Shown here: positions 35,996-48,479 of the stretch, piece by piece
Position numbering within the stretch: position 1 is the stretch's first letter
How the letters are laid out: each line of letters begins with the position of its first letter
Program-made: the position numbers and the translations under genes
Notes under the pieces: model-generated
The model's input: only the letters and a program-made list of their open reading frames with translations
Told to the model about the DNA's origin: nothing
The model's database searches: none
Assembly (NCBI GenBank): GCA_032622095.1
Contig: CP136061.1
Coordinates: forward strand, 3,348,001-3,412,000
DNA length: 64,000 bases
From: Siphonodentalium dalli
Taxonomy: Eukaryota; Mollusca; Scaphopoda; Gadilida; Siphonodentaliidae
Direction: 5' to 3'

Positions 35996-37299
35996 TATAG
36001 CTACAATGGCACTGTTTATTGTTACGTCCAATGCTTTTTTCGCATTTAATTAGATCTTTCAGTGTTTTCCCAAATAAAATTAATGTACAAAAGCATGACA
36101 AATTCTGAATATTACGGTTTGGTTTACTTAATTTTGGGAACCCAGGCTCCGGGCACCCAAACTTATTATAACGGGTCGGCATAAGGCCTAGAACCGTGTG
36201 TGATATATCATGAATCCGCTTAACAGAGGGTATACTTCCATCACTGGAAATTTCCATCTTTCCTCCATCATTCCATGAACTTCTGTGAGAATTATATCTC
36301 ATGTCCAAGCTGAGCTACATTAGGCCAAAAAAGAGATACTATGTTTCCATACATCGACCGAACATAAAAATAACCCGCTGATCCTAAACTTTTTATTGAT
36401 ATTTTGAGAAAAAGTCAAAATTTAATGCTCATAAATATTGATGATCTTTAGTGTGCAAAACACATGTTTTCTAACATATCCCTGTGAAAAGTGACCACGA
36501 AGTGACAACTGTCTCAAAAGCCCCAGGTGTGTGTTGGGTTGTGGATTAATGGGCATACATTTTGCAATTTTAATTTCCTGAGAGTTGATCTCCTGCCTGC
36601 TTTATGTCTTGTTTTGGGACTTCTGGAACACTATCAACAGACATGGTGGGTGTGTATCTGTATATATACATGTATATAGGTTATCACCACATATGTTAGG
36701 GGTATAGCTACTGTTTTAACAAACCAGGTATGCTCGGTGGGCATACTGGCTACCCCCAGAAAAAGGGATGTAGTTGTCACAATACAAGTACGGTATAATG
36801 GCGGTATTATTGGTAAAATTCTTATAAAAAGTTAGTGACATGAATTTTGTACCAAGTTTATAGCAAAATTTATAAAAAAAATGTGGTATGTGAATGATAA
36901 AAAACTTACTTAAGCATGAAGTAAGTTTAATCTTATAATGTATATTTCCACTGTTAATCAAGTAATACTTTCCCCACAGCATGGGTTAGCATTTTATGTA
37001 ACCGGAGTTGACAAAATACATATTATGATGGGGTCAGCAGGAAGACAGCCACGTACGAGGTTATGCCTACACCAGGCTGAGTGCACCCCATTTGGGAGTC
37101 AGCATGATGTGGATCGTCATATATCCATATCTTGCTGACCCTCAACTGGGCAACATCAGTCGAGGTATTTCTGCAGTTGGCTAAAAAATATCGAAATAAA
37201 AATAAAAATTCCTTACCTACCCTAATTATTTCGCTGGCCTTAACACTTTTATTAATCTATATCATCTCTTTTGGCCCGTTATTTGCAGGTACAGTGCAG
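35996..37299. other. Spacer without supported gene
   Basis: No domain, repeat or hairpin of note was recognised. Confidence 0.5.
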
Positions 37300-37880
37300 G
37301 AACATGTTTGGAACTACATTGGAACTACAGAGAATAATTCATAATATGATCCCGATCTGAGCTTCAGGTAGTGTAGTTCGATGTTCGTACTAAGAATTAA
37401 AAGTTCAGCATCATACCCACAGGTTGCATCTATGTACATGTACCTGTGTATGTACAGCAGGAAATTCTCTAACGTGGTGACCAGGATGAAATTCATACAA
37501 TGTTCCGCTTCCAGTAAGAAACCGCATCTTTTATTGATCGGAGAGTCGCGCAGCATATCCCATGTTTACGCCTGGAGCCATCAAAATAACGGAAACATGT
37601 TTGGAACTACAGAGAAGAAATTCAGCGCAAACGCCTAATGTGATCCTGAGCTTGAGTTTGATGTTCGTACTAAGAATAAAATGTTCAGCATCGTACCCAC
37701 AGGTTGCATCTACGAGTATGTACATGTGTATATACTGAAGGAAATTTTCTAATGTGCTGACCAGGATGAAAATCATACAATGTTCTGCTTCCAGTAAGAA
37801 ACTGCATCTTTGATTGGTCAGACAGTCGTGCAACATATCCCATGTTTACGTCTGGAGCCATTAGCATAACGGAAACCAAG
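37300..37880 (+). repeat. 292-bp tandem duplication
   Basis: AACATGTTTGGAACTACA starts two units (37302 and 37594). They share GATGTTCGTACTAAGAAT, CACAGGTTGCATCTA, GACCAGGATGAAA, CTTCCAGTAAGAAAC, CATATCCCATGTTTACG and CTGGAGCCAT. Minus-strand frames repeat with the units but vary freely. Confidence 0.85.
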
Positions 37881-38031
37881 ACCGCTTCATCGTCTCTCGA
37901 TGGCCGTTTCATGTCATATGTTGGAGAGAGGTTTAGGAGATTTTGACATTTTCTGCTGATCATTATGCGGAATAAGTGCCAAATTAATGTGAATGACCAG
38001 GACTGTTGGCAGAACAAATACATGTACGCCA

Positions 38032-38167
38032 TTGTGGTGGATTGATGGTTACATGTCATGACATTGACCACTTTTAGCCTGTGTTCAACCTTGTCGCTTT
38101 GTGAATCGGTTGAACATAAACCCGAAGTTGTCAATGTCACGCCATGTTACCATCAATACACCACAAC
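38032..38167. mobile_element. Foldback element, 136 bp
   Basis: TTGTGGTGGATTGATGGTTA at the left is inverted at the right (TTACCATCAATACACCACAA), with CATGACATTGACCAC inside and a central stem GTTCAACC / GGTTGAAC. Non-coding. Confidence 0.75.
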
Positions 38168-38169
38168 TA

Positions 38170-39840
38170 AACTTATATTAATACAGGAAAGTTTTCAAAA
38201 TAACATGTAATCACATATTGAATGCATACAATGTGTTCAATTTATCTCAGATTTAGAAACCTGAACAATACGTTGAAAATGTTTGGATCTTTAATCTACA
38301 GTTAAAGGTGACATATGCAACCGGTTTGGCTAAATAATGAATTTAATTGGTTGCCACTTCGGTCAGATGCGATATTTTAGAAATGCTCCTATCTAGTGAT
38401 GTTTGGTGTAACATTTCAATGTTTTGAGATATGTTTCGCATTTTGAGCGAAAACTTCATGACCTAGCTATCTCCCCATATTTTGTCACATCACCGATTGA
38501 GGATAAAGCCTTCGCTGTTGATTTCTACCAACACATAGCATATTTCTGCAACATGAAAAGTCAAGTGATACATGTATTCATTCTTTTACAAAGTATATCT
38601 TATAATTCTAATTGAATACAGAGCCAATGATACGATTTGACCAGAAAAGGAAGAGTTTACGGACTGTCTCAAAATTGTTTTCAAAATCTGATATGATCAA
38701 ATAGACAATTTTGGGGCTATCCCCTATGGGGCTATGGGCCTATTGTGCGACACGGATATTCCGCATGTGAAATAGTATTCCTTGAACTCATAAAATATGG
38801 GATGGATTCTCATCTAACTGAAAAGTGTGGTAGTTACACAAACACAACCTACACTTTTCCACTTTTTGGGATCAGATGTGGGGGCCCAGATCACTCTAAA
38901 ACTGTTGCATGTCACCTTGAAGAGTTTTTTTCTATTATTTCATATATTAATTTCAGTATCATCGAGATGTGTGAAGCGTGTGTATTACATAAATACAACA
39001 GTTCTAACTAAATTACACTCTTGAACAAGCTATATATGCATTAAAGATTCATGAAGAAAATATCTGGTATTTCCATTATCCCCAAGAATCTTTACATCAA
39101 TGTCAGTCAATCACAACATTTAACAGTAAAGTGATGAAGCCAATCAGTATATTGACGATTTTCATCGGCTCCAGAGTTTCTCGACACATAGCTAAAATAG
39201 CATAATAAGTTTCCTGTCATATCTGGTCACAATGCTTATTTCAGTGTTCACAAATTTGTGATTACAACTAATTTAACACTAATGTGTGTCCATTTGAACA
39301 GTCCAGAAATTATCAATAATAGCCATCAAGGAGAATAGAATTAAGTATTTCCAAGAATTTCAACAGTTAGCACCCGTTTTTCTTATTCGCCAAAATTCAA
39401 GTAACAGGAGATAACATTCTGTCAATCGTAAAACTGCGCTTTGATGTTATACAACAGGAATTGCATGCATAAACTATTTATAGTGGCGGTTATGTGACTT
39501 ATAGTTACATGTGTATATTCATTAGGACTGTTATGTGTAGCTTATTCCAGCCTGAGAGCCTAATTTTAATGAGAACTGATTATACACATGTGTATCCAGG
39601 TGATATACACATGTAAAACTTGATCGTTCTTTTGTATTGACAAAACGCAACAGGTGTATCCTCATGTCATGGCTGATTGTCATCTGTATCAGTTGATAGC
39701 ACATGCATGTCATGAACATCTGATTAGAATCAGGGACATTTTCATTGACTTTATAAGCTCTTTGTAACTATACCAGAAATAAAAAATTCTGAATGCAAAA
39801 CATTATGGGCGCAGTGCATGTTCAGCTGAAGTTAGATTGA
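38170..39840. other. Spacer without supported gene
   Basis: Short frames only (up to 88 codons) with no recognisable domain or repeat. Confidence 0.5.
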
Positions 39841-39996
39841 GATAAAAATAATATTATTCATCCTGACCTGAGGTGTGGGGATGGAAAGATCTCACCCCGA
39901 GAGGCAAGATATTTCGGCCGATTGTCCGGACCCAATAGCTGGTCCGGAAGATGAGATTTTTCTATGCCCACATCCCAGGTCATGGATTATTTTTCT
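39841..39996. mobile_element. Imperfect foldback element
   Basis: AAAAATAATATTATTCATCC with GACCTGAGGTGTGGGGATGG pairs imperfectly with CCCACATCCCAGGTCATGGA and TTATTTTT. AGATCTCACC/GATGAGATTTTT lie inside, and a G/C-rich tip has GTCCGGAC and GGTCCGGA. Confidence 0.6.
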
Positions 39997-40666
39997 CCCA
40001 AACCCAAGAGCCACATACTCAATGTTTTGTCTTATACCCAATTTTGGCACATTTCAGTAGTTTCATAACGGTACATCAGGGGAGAAATCTGATGTCACAT
40101 TTATGATTTTATTTGATGATTTTGGTATATACTGGAAAAGCAAAGCACGATACCCACACAAGCTTGGTTAATTGGTTTGAGTGAAATATACATGGCTAGT
40201 GAAAACGACATGGCTATGTCATCATTGTCCCTAGCATGAATTAAAACACATCTAATCATATATTTAGACTGCCAGTCATTGTTAAATTTTCGGAATGACG
40301 TGTGGTACCATGTCATTGACCAATATGGTACTAAAGGTGTCCTCTACCTGGACCAATTACCTCGTTTGCAGCTGTTGTCCACAATACTGTGATCTCCAAG
40401 AGATCTCGCTCTACTATCAGATGTCAGATCACTGACAACAATTGAGTCGCTTGCTGGTTAGGTCAGCCCCATTTATGTGGAAACAGTTTTCTTTTGATAA
40501 TGGTGATTGGTGATGATGTTCAATTGCCCTTATACATTTACTTGTTGGCGAATCTGTACCCTGCGTAATTCATCCCCAGAGAATAGCGACACAAGGGAAG
40601 AGAGGTACGACTGTTGTCACTCCCGGGCAGCGCATCGGTGAGTTGGTTGAATGGTTAAATATAGAA
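39997..40666. other. Spacer without supported gene
   Basis: Nothing recognised. Confidence 0.5.
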
Positions 40667-40818
40667 TATCCATACAGTTTTATGAGATACAAGGTTTGTT
40701 TCGCGAGTATGATTCAGCAAATGCCAAATGGGGAACCAAGCTTTAGCAAGGTCCCCATTTGGTGAATTATATATACGAGTGAAAATAAGCCTTGTATCTC
40801 GTTAAACTATATGGGTAT
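40667..40818. mobile_element. Foldback element
   Basis: ATCCATACAGTTTTATGAGA with TACAAGG pairs with CCTTGTATCTCGTTAAACTA plus TATGGGTA. A second inner stem CCAAATGGGGA / TCCCCATTTGG closes the tip. Confidence 0.75.
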
Positions 40819-42600
40819 TATTTTTATCCATTGCCAAATTTTAAATATCATAATGAAATTATGTCAGCCTCTGTGCAATTGTTGGCAAAAAAGTATGTTT
40901 TCCTTGTAAACATTAAGGCAATTTGGTAAATAATATTTTGTTCATTGCATATAACAACTAGAGTGGTGTGTTTTACCTCAAGTGGACTACACAAAATTAT
41001 AAAATTATCTTTTGGCTAATGGCTATGCGAGGTGCGAGGGCTGTTGTGACTCTACTCGACTGAAATGGTATGAAAGAGGCTACAATACTATTTCGGATGC
41101 CACGCACCTGGTGTCTCGATGCTCGTAATGAATGATACGGGAGAGTGGCTCCGCCCAGTTGTGACGAGGGATACTAATCCATGCCCGTAATGTTCTCTGG
41201 GTTGAAGACTGATATCATGTCTGAAGGGTGCTTCCGTCTTTTTTATTATTGGTTAAAGCTATAAAACAATATTTTGAACATGAACATGTTATGTTCTTTG
41301 GAATTATTTATCGACTCTTGTGTAGTCCACAACTGCATATAAACAACACAACCATTAGTTCATGCACTCCCATTAGTATTGCAAAGCCCACAAAGTGAAT
41401 ATTTTTAATATATATAAATATGTTTGAACAAATAAAAATCTCTAAAAATAGATAAAAACGTCCCAATACGTGATTTTTTTGGAATAAAGTAGAGACCCAG
41501 TGAAAGACCAGGAATTTTTTATGCGGACCTTTCACATGAAAATATCAATTGAGTTTGAAGATTTATTTTACCTGAATTATAGCCCTTAGTATGTCAGTTT
41601 TGTAATGTTATATATGACCTTTGGCATGATAACATGAACAAACTTCAACAAATTCCATTCATATTGGTTATATGGATCTTTCACAACAATATCTCATTTG
41701 AGTTCAAAAGTAGGGATTGTCAGATATCTTTTCTACCAGAGTTATGGCACTTAGTTCTTCCATTTTTTTTATATATACATAAATTTATTGATTCTTGGTA
41801 AAACAGATTCACTCTAATATGAGCAACCAAAAAAAACTTGACCTAGGGCAATTTTTTATGCACAACCTTAGCTGGGTAGCATCAGTGCTCATGTTAAGAA
41901 TGCGTTATTTGCGACCCTTCAAGTCATTTAAATAATTAAGTATCTGGGATAAACAGCAGCTGAAATATAACTCCTGACAAAGTTACATCTATGTTTTAAG
42001 AATATAATAAAGCTCTTTATTGCTGATTAGTAGCCCATTTATAAATAATTTGATGCCCACAGCACCTATCCAAAATATTAACCATGCATTACTAGTTTTA
42101 CTTTTGTCCAATTTTGCTACATATGTTTAAAGGAACGCTCTTTATTGCTCATTTTTGCTTTTTAAAGACGTCTGAGGTCAAATGACACTCCATTTCAGTT
42201 TATCGCTGTTTTTAAAAATTGACAAATCAGATTGCAACAACCATTTTGGTTATATAATCAATTTGGATGAAATAAGTTTTAGTGTCCTTTTAAGACATTT
42301 GAAGTCTGATGAGATTCCCTGGCATTGGGTCAAATTTTCAACTATTAGAATCCATCGATTTTCACAAAATTGACATTGTTTTGTGCAGGCTAATGTACTT
42401 ATTCCTGGTAAGAAACCTTGTATTGCCATTTGCTAAAAGCACAAATGCTCTGAACTATATATATAAATATTTATGTTTTGTTTTGTTTTTAATAAATATT
42501 GAAATTATTTTCTGCATTGTCTTATTTTGTGGTCCACATGTCATTACTATCTTTAGAGGTAAAATAGCTACTTGGAGTGGTTAGATGGGACACCTTTGAA
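40819..42600. other. Spacer without supported gene
   Basis: Contains AGCTCTTTATTGCTGATT (42011) and GGAACGCTCTTTATTGCTCA (42132), two instances of the recurrent CGCTCTTTAT motif about 120 bp apart. No coding signal. Confidence 0.5.
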
Positions 42601-42604
42601 TTAC

Positions 42605-42985
42605 CAATTAAAATAGTTAGAATAACCATTCTAGGTAGAAAACTTTCCCACCAATAGTAGTTATCAGATTAACTACCCGTAGGTAGTTAAAATTCCAACC
42701 ACCCACAGGTAGTAAAATTAACTACTGGGTAGTTCGTATTCATCCCCCTACCCAAAGTAGTTAAAAATTTGCCTCCCGTTGGGTAGTTAAAATAGCCCCC
42801 GGGGGTAGTTATTTCAACTACCGAATGTAGTTATTTTAACTACCAAAGGTATTTAATTTTTTACCTACCCATCAGGTAGTAAAATTAACCACCCAAGGTA
42901 GCGGGATGAATACGAACTACCTAAAGTAGTAAAATTTAACTACTTTTGGGGTTAATTTACCAACTTTGAATTTAGTGTGTAAGTG
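42605..42985. mobile_element. GGTAGTT foldback element
   Basis: A palindrome of about 0.38 kb centred near CCCCCGGGGGTAG (42797). GGTAGTTCGTATTCATCC in the left arm is inverted as GGATGAATACGAACTACC in the right. Both arms are built of iterated GGTAGTTAAAAT or ATTTTAACTACC phrases, so the element is both a foldback and a tandem array. Confidence 0.8.
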
Positions 42986-43439
42986 TGTGTAAGTAACACA
43001 GACTGCCAGGGTGAGCGAACACTAGCATGACATATACACATGTGTGTGTCTGGACAATTCTCATAGTGACTACAGTTACAACAAGAAACAACACATCACA
43101 CTTCTAGAGAAAATGGATCTGAGTAAACAACTTACAACTATTTCAACTTTTTATTCTGTAAGTGTGTCAATTGTTCATAGCATCAATATCAAGTTAAACT
43201 ACATGTATAATGATGCTATAATAAAGATATTGTCCATCAACCAATTACCATAACAACTAATCATTTTTATAGAAACACGTCCCTGATAAATAAAATATTG
43301 ACATGTCTCATCTTTTAGTAATGTCACGATGTGGTAAGCAATCTGTTTATAGGATGGATGTGCAAATATTAGTAGACCGAACTGAAAATCAGATGGTCAA
43401 TGAGTAGAGGCTCGAAGATGGAACTGAGTAAACTCGAGG

Positions 43440-44935
43440 GAACCTGCATCAAATGGTAATATGAAGGCATTTATATGTTTACGACACAGATTATGACGGT
43501 AATATCTACACTCAATCCATGCATACAAATTACCATACGCTTATGATAAACTCTATAGTAAACAATGTCCCCACTCTGTACATAAACATGACGGTACGCT
43601 CATGGTAAAATATACACTCAACTATGTTCCGAATCCATGCCTAAACATGGCGGTACGCTCATGGTAAAATATACACTGAACTGTGTCCCTAATCCAAGCC
43701 TAAACATGACGGTACGCTCACGGTAAAATCTTTGTACTCCCATTTGTTAACTGTAATGACGGTGTTTTTGCCGTGATTTTAACATTATTTAATATTTGGA
43801 CCTCTTGCAATGCACTCCATCATAGTTAGCACATGGTATACACAGCCTTTATGTGAGTAGCATATCAAATGTTATACTCCACCGCCAAGCTACCAATTAT
43901 CTTGTTTACTTTTAGTTGACATAACATTAAAGATCTTGTATCTTACTACACAATATGTATACAGGACATATCATCGCGTGTATGCATATCAGTGGTTTCG
44001 AACCTACTCTCGGTCTAGTGACATTCCTTGCAACCCTTGAATAAATTCACAATATAAACATGACGGTATGCTCATGGTAAAATATACACTGAACTGTGTC
44101 CCTGGTCCATGGCTATGAAGGTACGCGCATTGTAAAATCTACACTGAACTGTGTCCCTGGTCCATGGGTAAACATGACGGTACATTGATGGTAAATTCTA
44201 CATTTAACTACGCCCCGGGTCCATGCCTAGACACGAAGATATGCTCATGGTAAAATTTACACTCAACTATGTCCCTATTCCATGCCTAAATATAACGGTA
44301 CGCTCATGGTAAAATCTACACTCATATGTCCCTGGTCTATGCCTAAATATGACGGCACGCTCATGGTAAAATCTACACTCAACTGTCCCAATCCATGCCT
44401 AAAAATGACGGTACGCTCATGGTAAAATCTACGGTAAAATGTGTCCTTAATCCATCATGAACTTGAAGGTACGCTCACGGTACAATTACACTAAACTATG
44501 TCCCTGGTTCATGTCTAAACATGTTCCTAATCTATGCCTGAACATGACGGTACGCTCATGCTAAAATTTACAGTAAACTATGCCCCTAATCCATGCCTAA
44601 ACATAACGGTACGCTCATGCTAAAATTTACAGAAAACTGTGTCCCTAATCCATGCTTAAACATGACTGTACGTTCATGGTAAAATCTACAGTAAACTGTG
44701 TCCCTAATCTATGCCTAAATATGACGGTACGCTAACGGTAAAATATAGTGTAAACGATGTCCCTAATCCATGCCTAAACATGACTGTACGCTCATTGTAA
44801 AATCAACGATAAACTGTCCCTAATCCATGCCTAAACATGACGGCACGCTCATGGTAAAATATACAATTAGCTATGCCCATAATCCATGCCTAAACATAAC
44901 GGTACGCTCATGGTAAAATATGATCTCAACTATAT
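43440..44935 (+). repeat. Tandem array of 58-60-bp units
   Basis: Roughly twenty units share CATGCCTAAACATGACGG, TACGCTCATGGTAAAAT, CTACACT-type text and GTCCCTAATC. A gap of about 0.3 kb (43740-44045) of unrelated sequence interrupts the array after the first four or five units. Unit divergence is moderate. Confidence 0.9.
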
Positions 44936-45035
44936 ATCTACGTCCCAAAACAGATAACATTCAGACAGGAGCATTTGCATGTCTCGAATTCAAATCTACC
45001 ACCCATCGAAAGGAATTACTCACCTATTATGAGAC

Positions 45036-46742
45036 TACTAGGGGGTTGCCCGTCACAAAATGACGGGTATATAAATGTTCTTTGTTATTTTCTAGTGTCC
45101 ACGTTCATGGACACATGGAAAGGTCATACTTCTCTTTTTTGTTACTGGATGCGCGTTGGAACACTTTAGTTCACCAAAACACACCCAGTCCACAGAATTA
45201 TGCGCTTGCACATACTGAACGAACAAAATCAGTATATTATTTAAATACTACTATGCACCAACTGAAACATACTCAATTCAGGAGCCTTCATTCGGGAGCT
45301 TGCTGCACATTTTGAACGGACCACCTTTGGAACCTGTATTCAACTTAATGATCACACGCCTGCACTGCGCGGCCCATTTGTATGAACACTTTATTTCAAT
45401 AAAACTGTATTATTACCCGCACCCCATCTCCCCAACCCATGTATAAGCATGCACATATGGAACGCAACAATCAAAATATTTTACTTTATCTATACTGAAA
45501 CAGGCTCAATTCGGGAGACTTTATTTAGCGGGGGAGGGCATACAGCCCCTTTCTGCGCTTCGCGCACATTATATATATGATCTTAAACTGCGTGCGCTTT
45601 GCGCACATATAGGGAGATTGCAGCACATTTTAAACGGACCCCTTTGGAACCTGTATTCAGCATGCAGACTTTATTTCAATAAAACTGTATTTTTGCCCCC
45701 ACCATCATCTCCCCAACCCACATATATGCATGCACATATGGAACGTAACATTCAAGATATTTTACTTCATCTATACTAACTGAAACAGGCTCAATTCGGA
45801 ACCTTTATTTAGCGGGGGCCCCTTTGTGAGCTTCGCGCACATTATATGAATTTAAACTGCGTGCGCTTTGAGCACATTTTGATCTTTAAACATTTATTCT
45901 GTTATCAGATTTGCACTCAACCGAAAGATTAAAAGAGCATTAATTAGCGTCGGCAGTATTGTTTACACTGTAGGCCCTAGTATTAGGCCTGTCCCGGGAA
46001 AGTGATTTTTCTAACTTAGTTCCGGCGAATTTACTGAGTTCACGGTACCCACTGGCGGGAGGTCAGACTGTGTCCATTCGCCATCTTCCGTGTATACCGG
46101 TACTCCTTCGATTCCACACTCAATGCACAACTTTCGTATCAAAGACAGCATTCTTTACTTATGTTCAAACCCAACTGGCAAATTAAAATACCATATTAGC
46201 ACCAATTCCCAACGACGAACGTTCGAGTCTTGACTCTGCACCCCACTACATCCACCCATTCCCAACGACAGTAGAACGTTCGAGTCTTGACTCTACACCC
46301 CACTATACATGCACTTCCGCAACAAAATCAACATTCGTTACCTAAATTCACACTGAACCTGAACTGACACATTAATTTAGCGCCTATTTCCAACAACGCT
46401 TTGGTAGAGCGCTGGAAGTTTCGCCTACAATAGCAAAGCAAGTGTTGGTTTGCGTTCGACGTCAATGACGTCATTTCGACAAACGTCATAAGAAATAGTG
46501 TCTACTTGAGTGCAAATACTGCAGTTGGGGACCATGTTAGATCTCAGGTTCGGTTTGATCAATCGGCGTAAAATTTGGTGAGTCACCTTTTATCACAAAC
46601 TATAGGCAGTGCTACAAATTTGGGCCACATTGGACGCATGGTTGAAAAGTTATAAACGCGCCAAAAGCGTGACCGAGTTATACACAGATACACACACACA
46701 CAGATACACAGACAGACGACGGGTTATATATATATATAGATA
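45036..46742. mobile_element. Candidate Helitron/pearl-like non-autonomous element
   Basis: Begins CTAGGGGGTTGCCCGTCACA followed by the hairpin partner TGACGGG and TATATAA. It ends in a CACACA/CAGATA microsatellite, GACAGACGACGGG and TATATATA. Inside are two tandem units of about 318 bp (GCACATTTTGAACGGACC at 45305, GCACATTTTAAACGGACC at 45623; also CTTTATTTCAATAAAACTGT and GCACATATGGAACG) and a duplication of about 60 bp, GAACGTTCGAGTCTTGACTC, at 46219 and 46272. Tandem cores followed by a microsatellite recall molluscan pearl elements; the family call is inference. A perfect TGACGTCA lies at 46466-46473. Confidence 0.5.
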
Positions 46743-47157
46743 CCATGTCACTAAACCGGAAGTTGTCTCAATATCAGGCTAGTAACCACATTTTGAAATG
46801 ATGCACTTTTCCCTCCACCTCGAACCAAATAATATGAAAATTAATGAATAATAAAATCGGAAAAGATAATTACACACATCATACATCTAAAGATTATTTC
46901 AGGCCATTGTGGAAAGAGCATTCTGAATTCTCACACACAAATATACAGCCCAAACCGTTAGAATCTAAAATATATTGAGGGAAACACCAGGAAACTCTAA
47001 GGACATTCTTGAAACGGTTATGATTACAAGGCGTCTGAAAAACTGTACTATCGGTTAAATGGAGAGTATCATCCAACACAAGTAGACATAGGATACACAT
47101 TTATTATATTACAGTGTCACAAGTTGCCTGGTGTAGCATGGTACCAGGCGAGGTGGG
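46743..47157. other. Spacer without supported gene
   Basis: Nothing recognised apart from short frames. Confidence 0.45.
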
Positions 47158-48479
47158 ACCAATAGGTTACAAGCAACTAATTATATAGAGTTACGCTTCT
47201 TGAATTTGTGTAGGGAAACTCGAGTCAGCATAAAAAAAAATCTGGCTGCTGAAAGGAGCTGATGGAAGTTTCTCTAATAGGAATTCGATTCAAATTCCTA
47301 AAAAGTACTGAAATTTAAATGGACACCCGCTTATCATTGAACCAAATCATCATCGGATGGTGACATTTTAAGGGGGGGGGGGTCTATTTCAAATCCAATT
47401 AAACATTGTACTGTTCAAAATTAGATAAATTCCTTAAAGCGTATGGTAGATATACGTAACTAGTTTTCAAAACTTATACATATGCCTTTCTATCGTGTGC
47501 GTTATGCACGCGAGTCGGATTCTACAAATTAAATTATGATGAAAACCCCTGAATTTTGGGTGTGGTCACATTTGTGGTCATACTATTGCCATTATTGAGT
47601 GGATGGACATGGGACATGCGACGCTGTGCAGTATATATATCTATGACAAGTATGACATGAGACATTAGTATCTTTTCTACTAAACTGTGCTTCCAGAGTT
47701 ATCAGGATGTGATTATCGGTGTTATTTCTTACCCAAAAAAATTGGTTAATTTTAAAACGGGGTATGTGGGTTAAAGGACCGCAAGGAGATAATAGGATGT
47801 CCAATGACTCCTATGTTTCTATCGTATCACGGTAAAACAAAAATTGGCGCGGTTTACACGATCAAAGTTCGATTTTCTTTACAATTATAGGTTACAAGCA
47901 ACTAATTATATAGAGTTACGCTTCTTGAATTTGTATAGGGAAACTCGAGCCAGATTTAAAAAAACCTGGCTGCTGATTGGTTGATTATCATTGAGGGAAA
48001 TATCCCTAATCGGTAACAGAAAATCATAGCCTCCGTAAATATGGCGATTGTGTATGGTTAGATGTCCAGGAATAGTCTGGTGGTGTCCAGAAGTTACGGA
48101 AGGGGTCTGGGTATTTTTATGCTGCTGATTTTTGTGCAGTAAATGGGGTAGTTGTGGAAATGCAAGATTATCGTTTGACAAAAATACCGAAAAGGGCGCG
48201 TTTGTTGTCACATACTGGTGCAGCGGATGACGTTCTAAGGGGAAATTGCCCACTTGAAGTTCAAATAGGCTTAACCCATGGCCGGCGGGACTTTTAGTTA
48301 ACACTGTCGCCTATGGAAAATAATTAGGTGTTTGTAACCAATAGGCAGAAAATTCACATTTTTCAAATATCGTTCAGGGCAGCGAATTTAGAAACACTGA
48401 TAAACAAAGTCTGTCTTGTTTTGTTGAGTTATTGTATTTTTACGCCATACCGACCCATTTTCAGATTATGCGAGACATT
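47158..48479 (+). repeat. 1.34-kb tandem unit U1 (left part) and remnant of the preceding unit
   Basis: From about 47259 this is the left 1.2 kb of a unit that starts GATGGAAGTTTCTCTAATAG. Before it, 47158-47258 is a mid-unit piece (GGTTACAAGCAACTAATTAT, also at 47888) fused to the unit start, so the preceding unit has lost several hundred bases. The unit continues at 53937 after the inserted element. Minus-strand frames within it (70 and 132 codons) recur in the other units but accumulate mainly amino-acid-changing differences and a frameshift, so they are not called genes. Confidence 0.9.

Noticed and set aside
35402-36049. 215-codon frame with internal repeats (MTLTLKSG)
   Set aside because: It is the translation of the GACCTT-rich tandem element; the opposite strand is also partly open and no domain is present.
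46395-46465. tRNA-like A box (TTTGGTAGAGCGCTGG) and B-box-like GTTCGACGTC
   Set aside because: No cloverleaf can be closed, the anticodon arm is absent and the boxes are too far apart; at most a tRNA-derived fragment.
14035-46473. Perfect CRE palindromes TGACGTCA at 10846, 14035 and 46466
   Set aside because: Three sites in 64 kb are only slightly above expectation and none lies beside a supported gene.
47906-48304. 132-codon minus-strand frame repeated in the 1.34-kb units
   Set aside because: Differences among units are mostly amino-acid changing, one unit has a frameshift, and no domain or start context supports it; the frame persists only because units are nearly identical.
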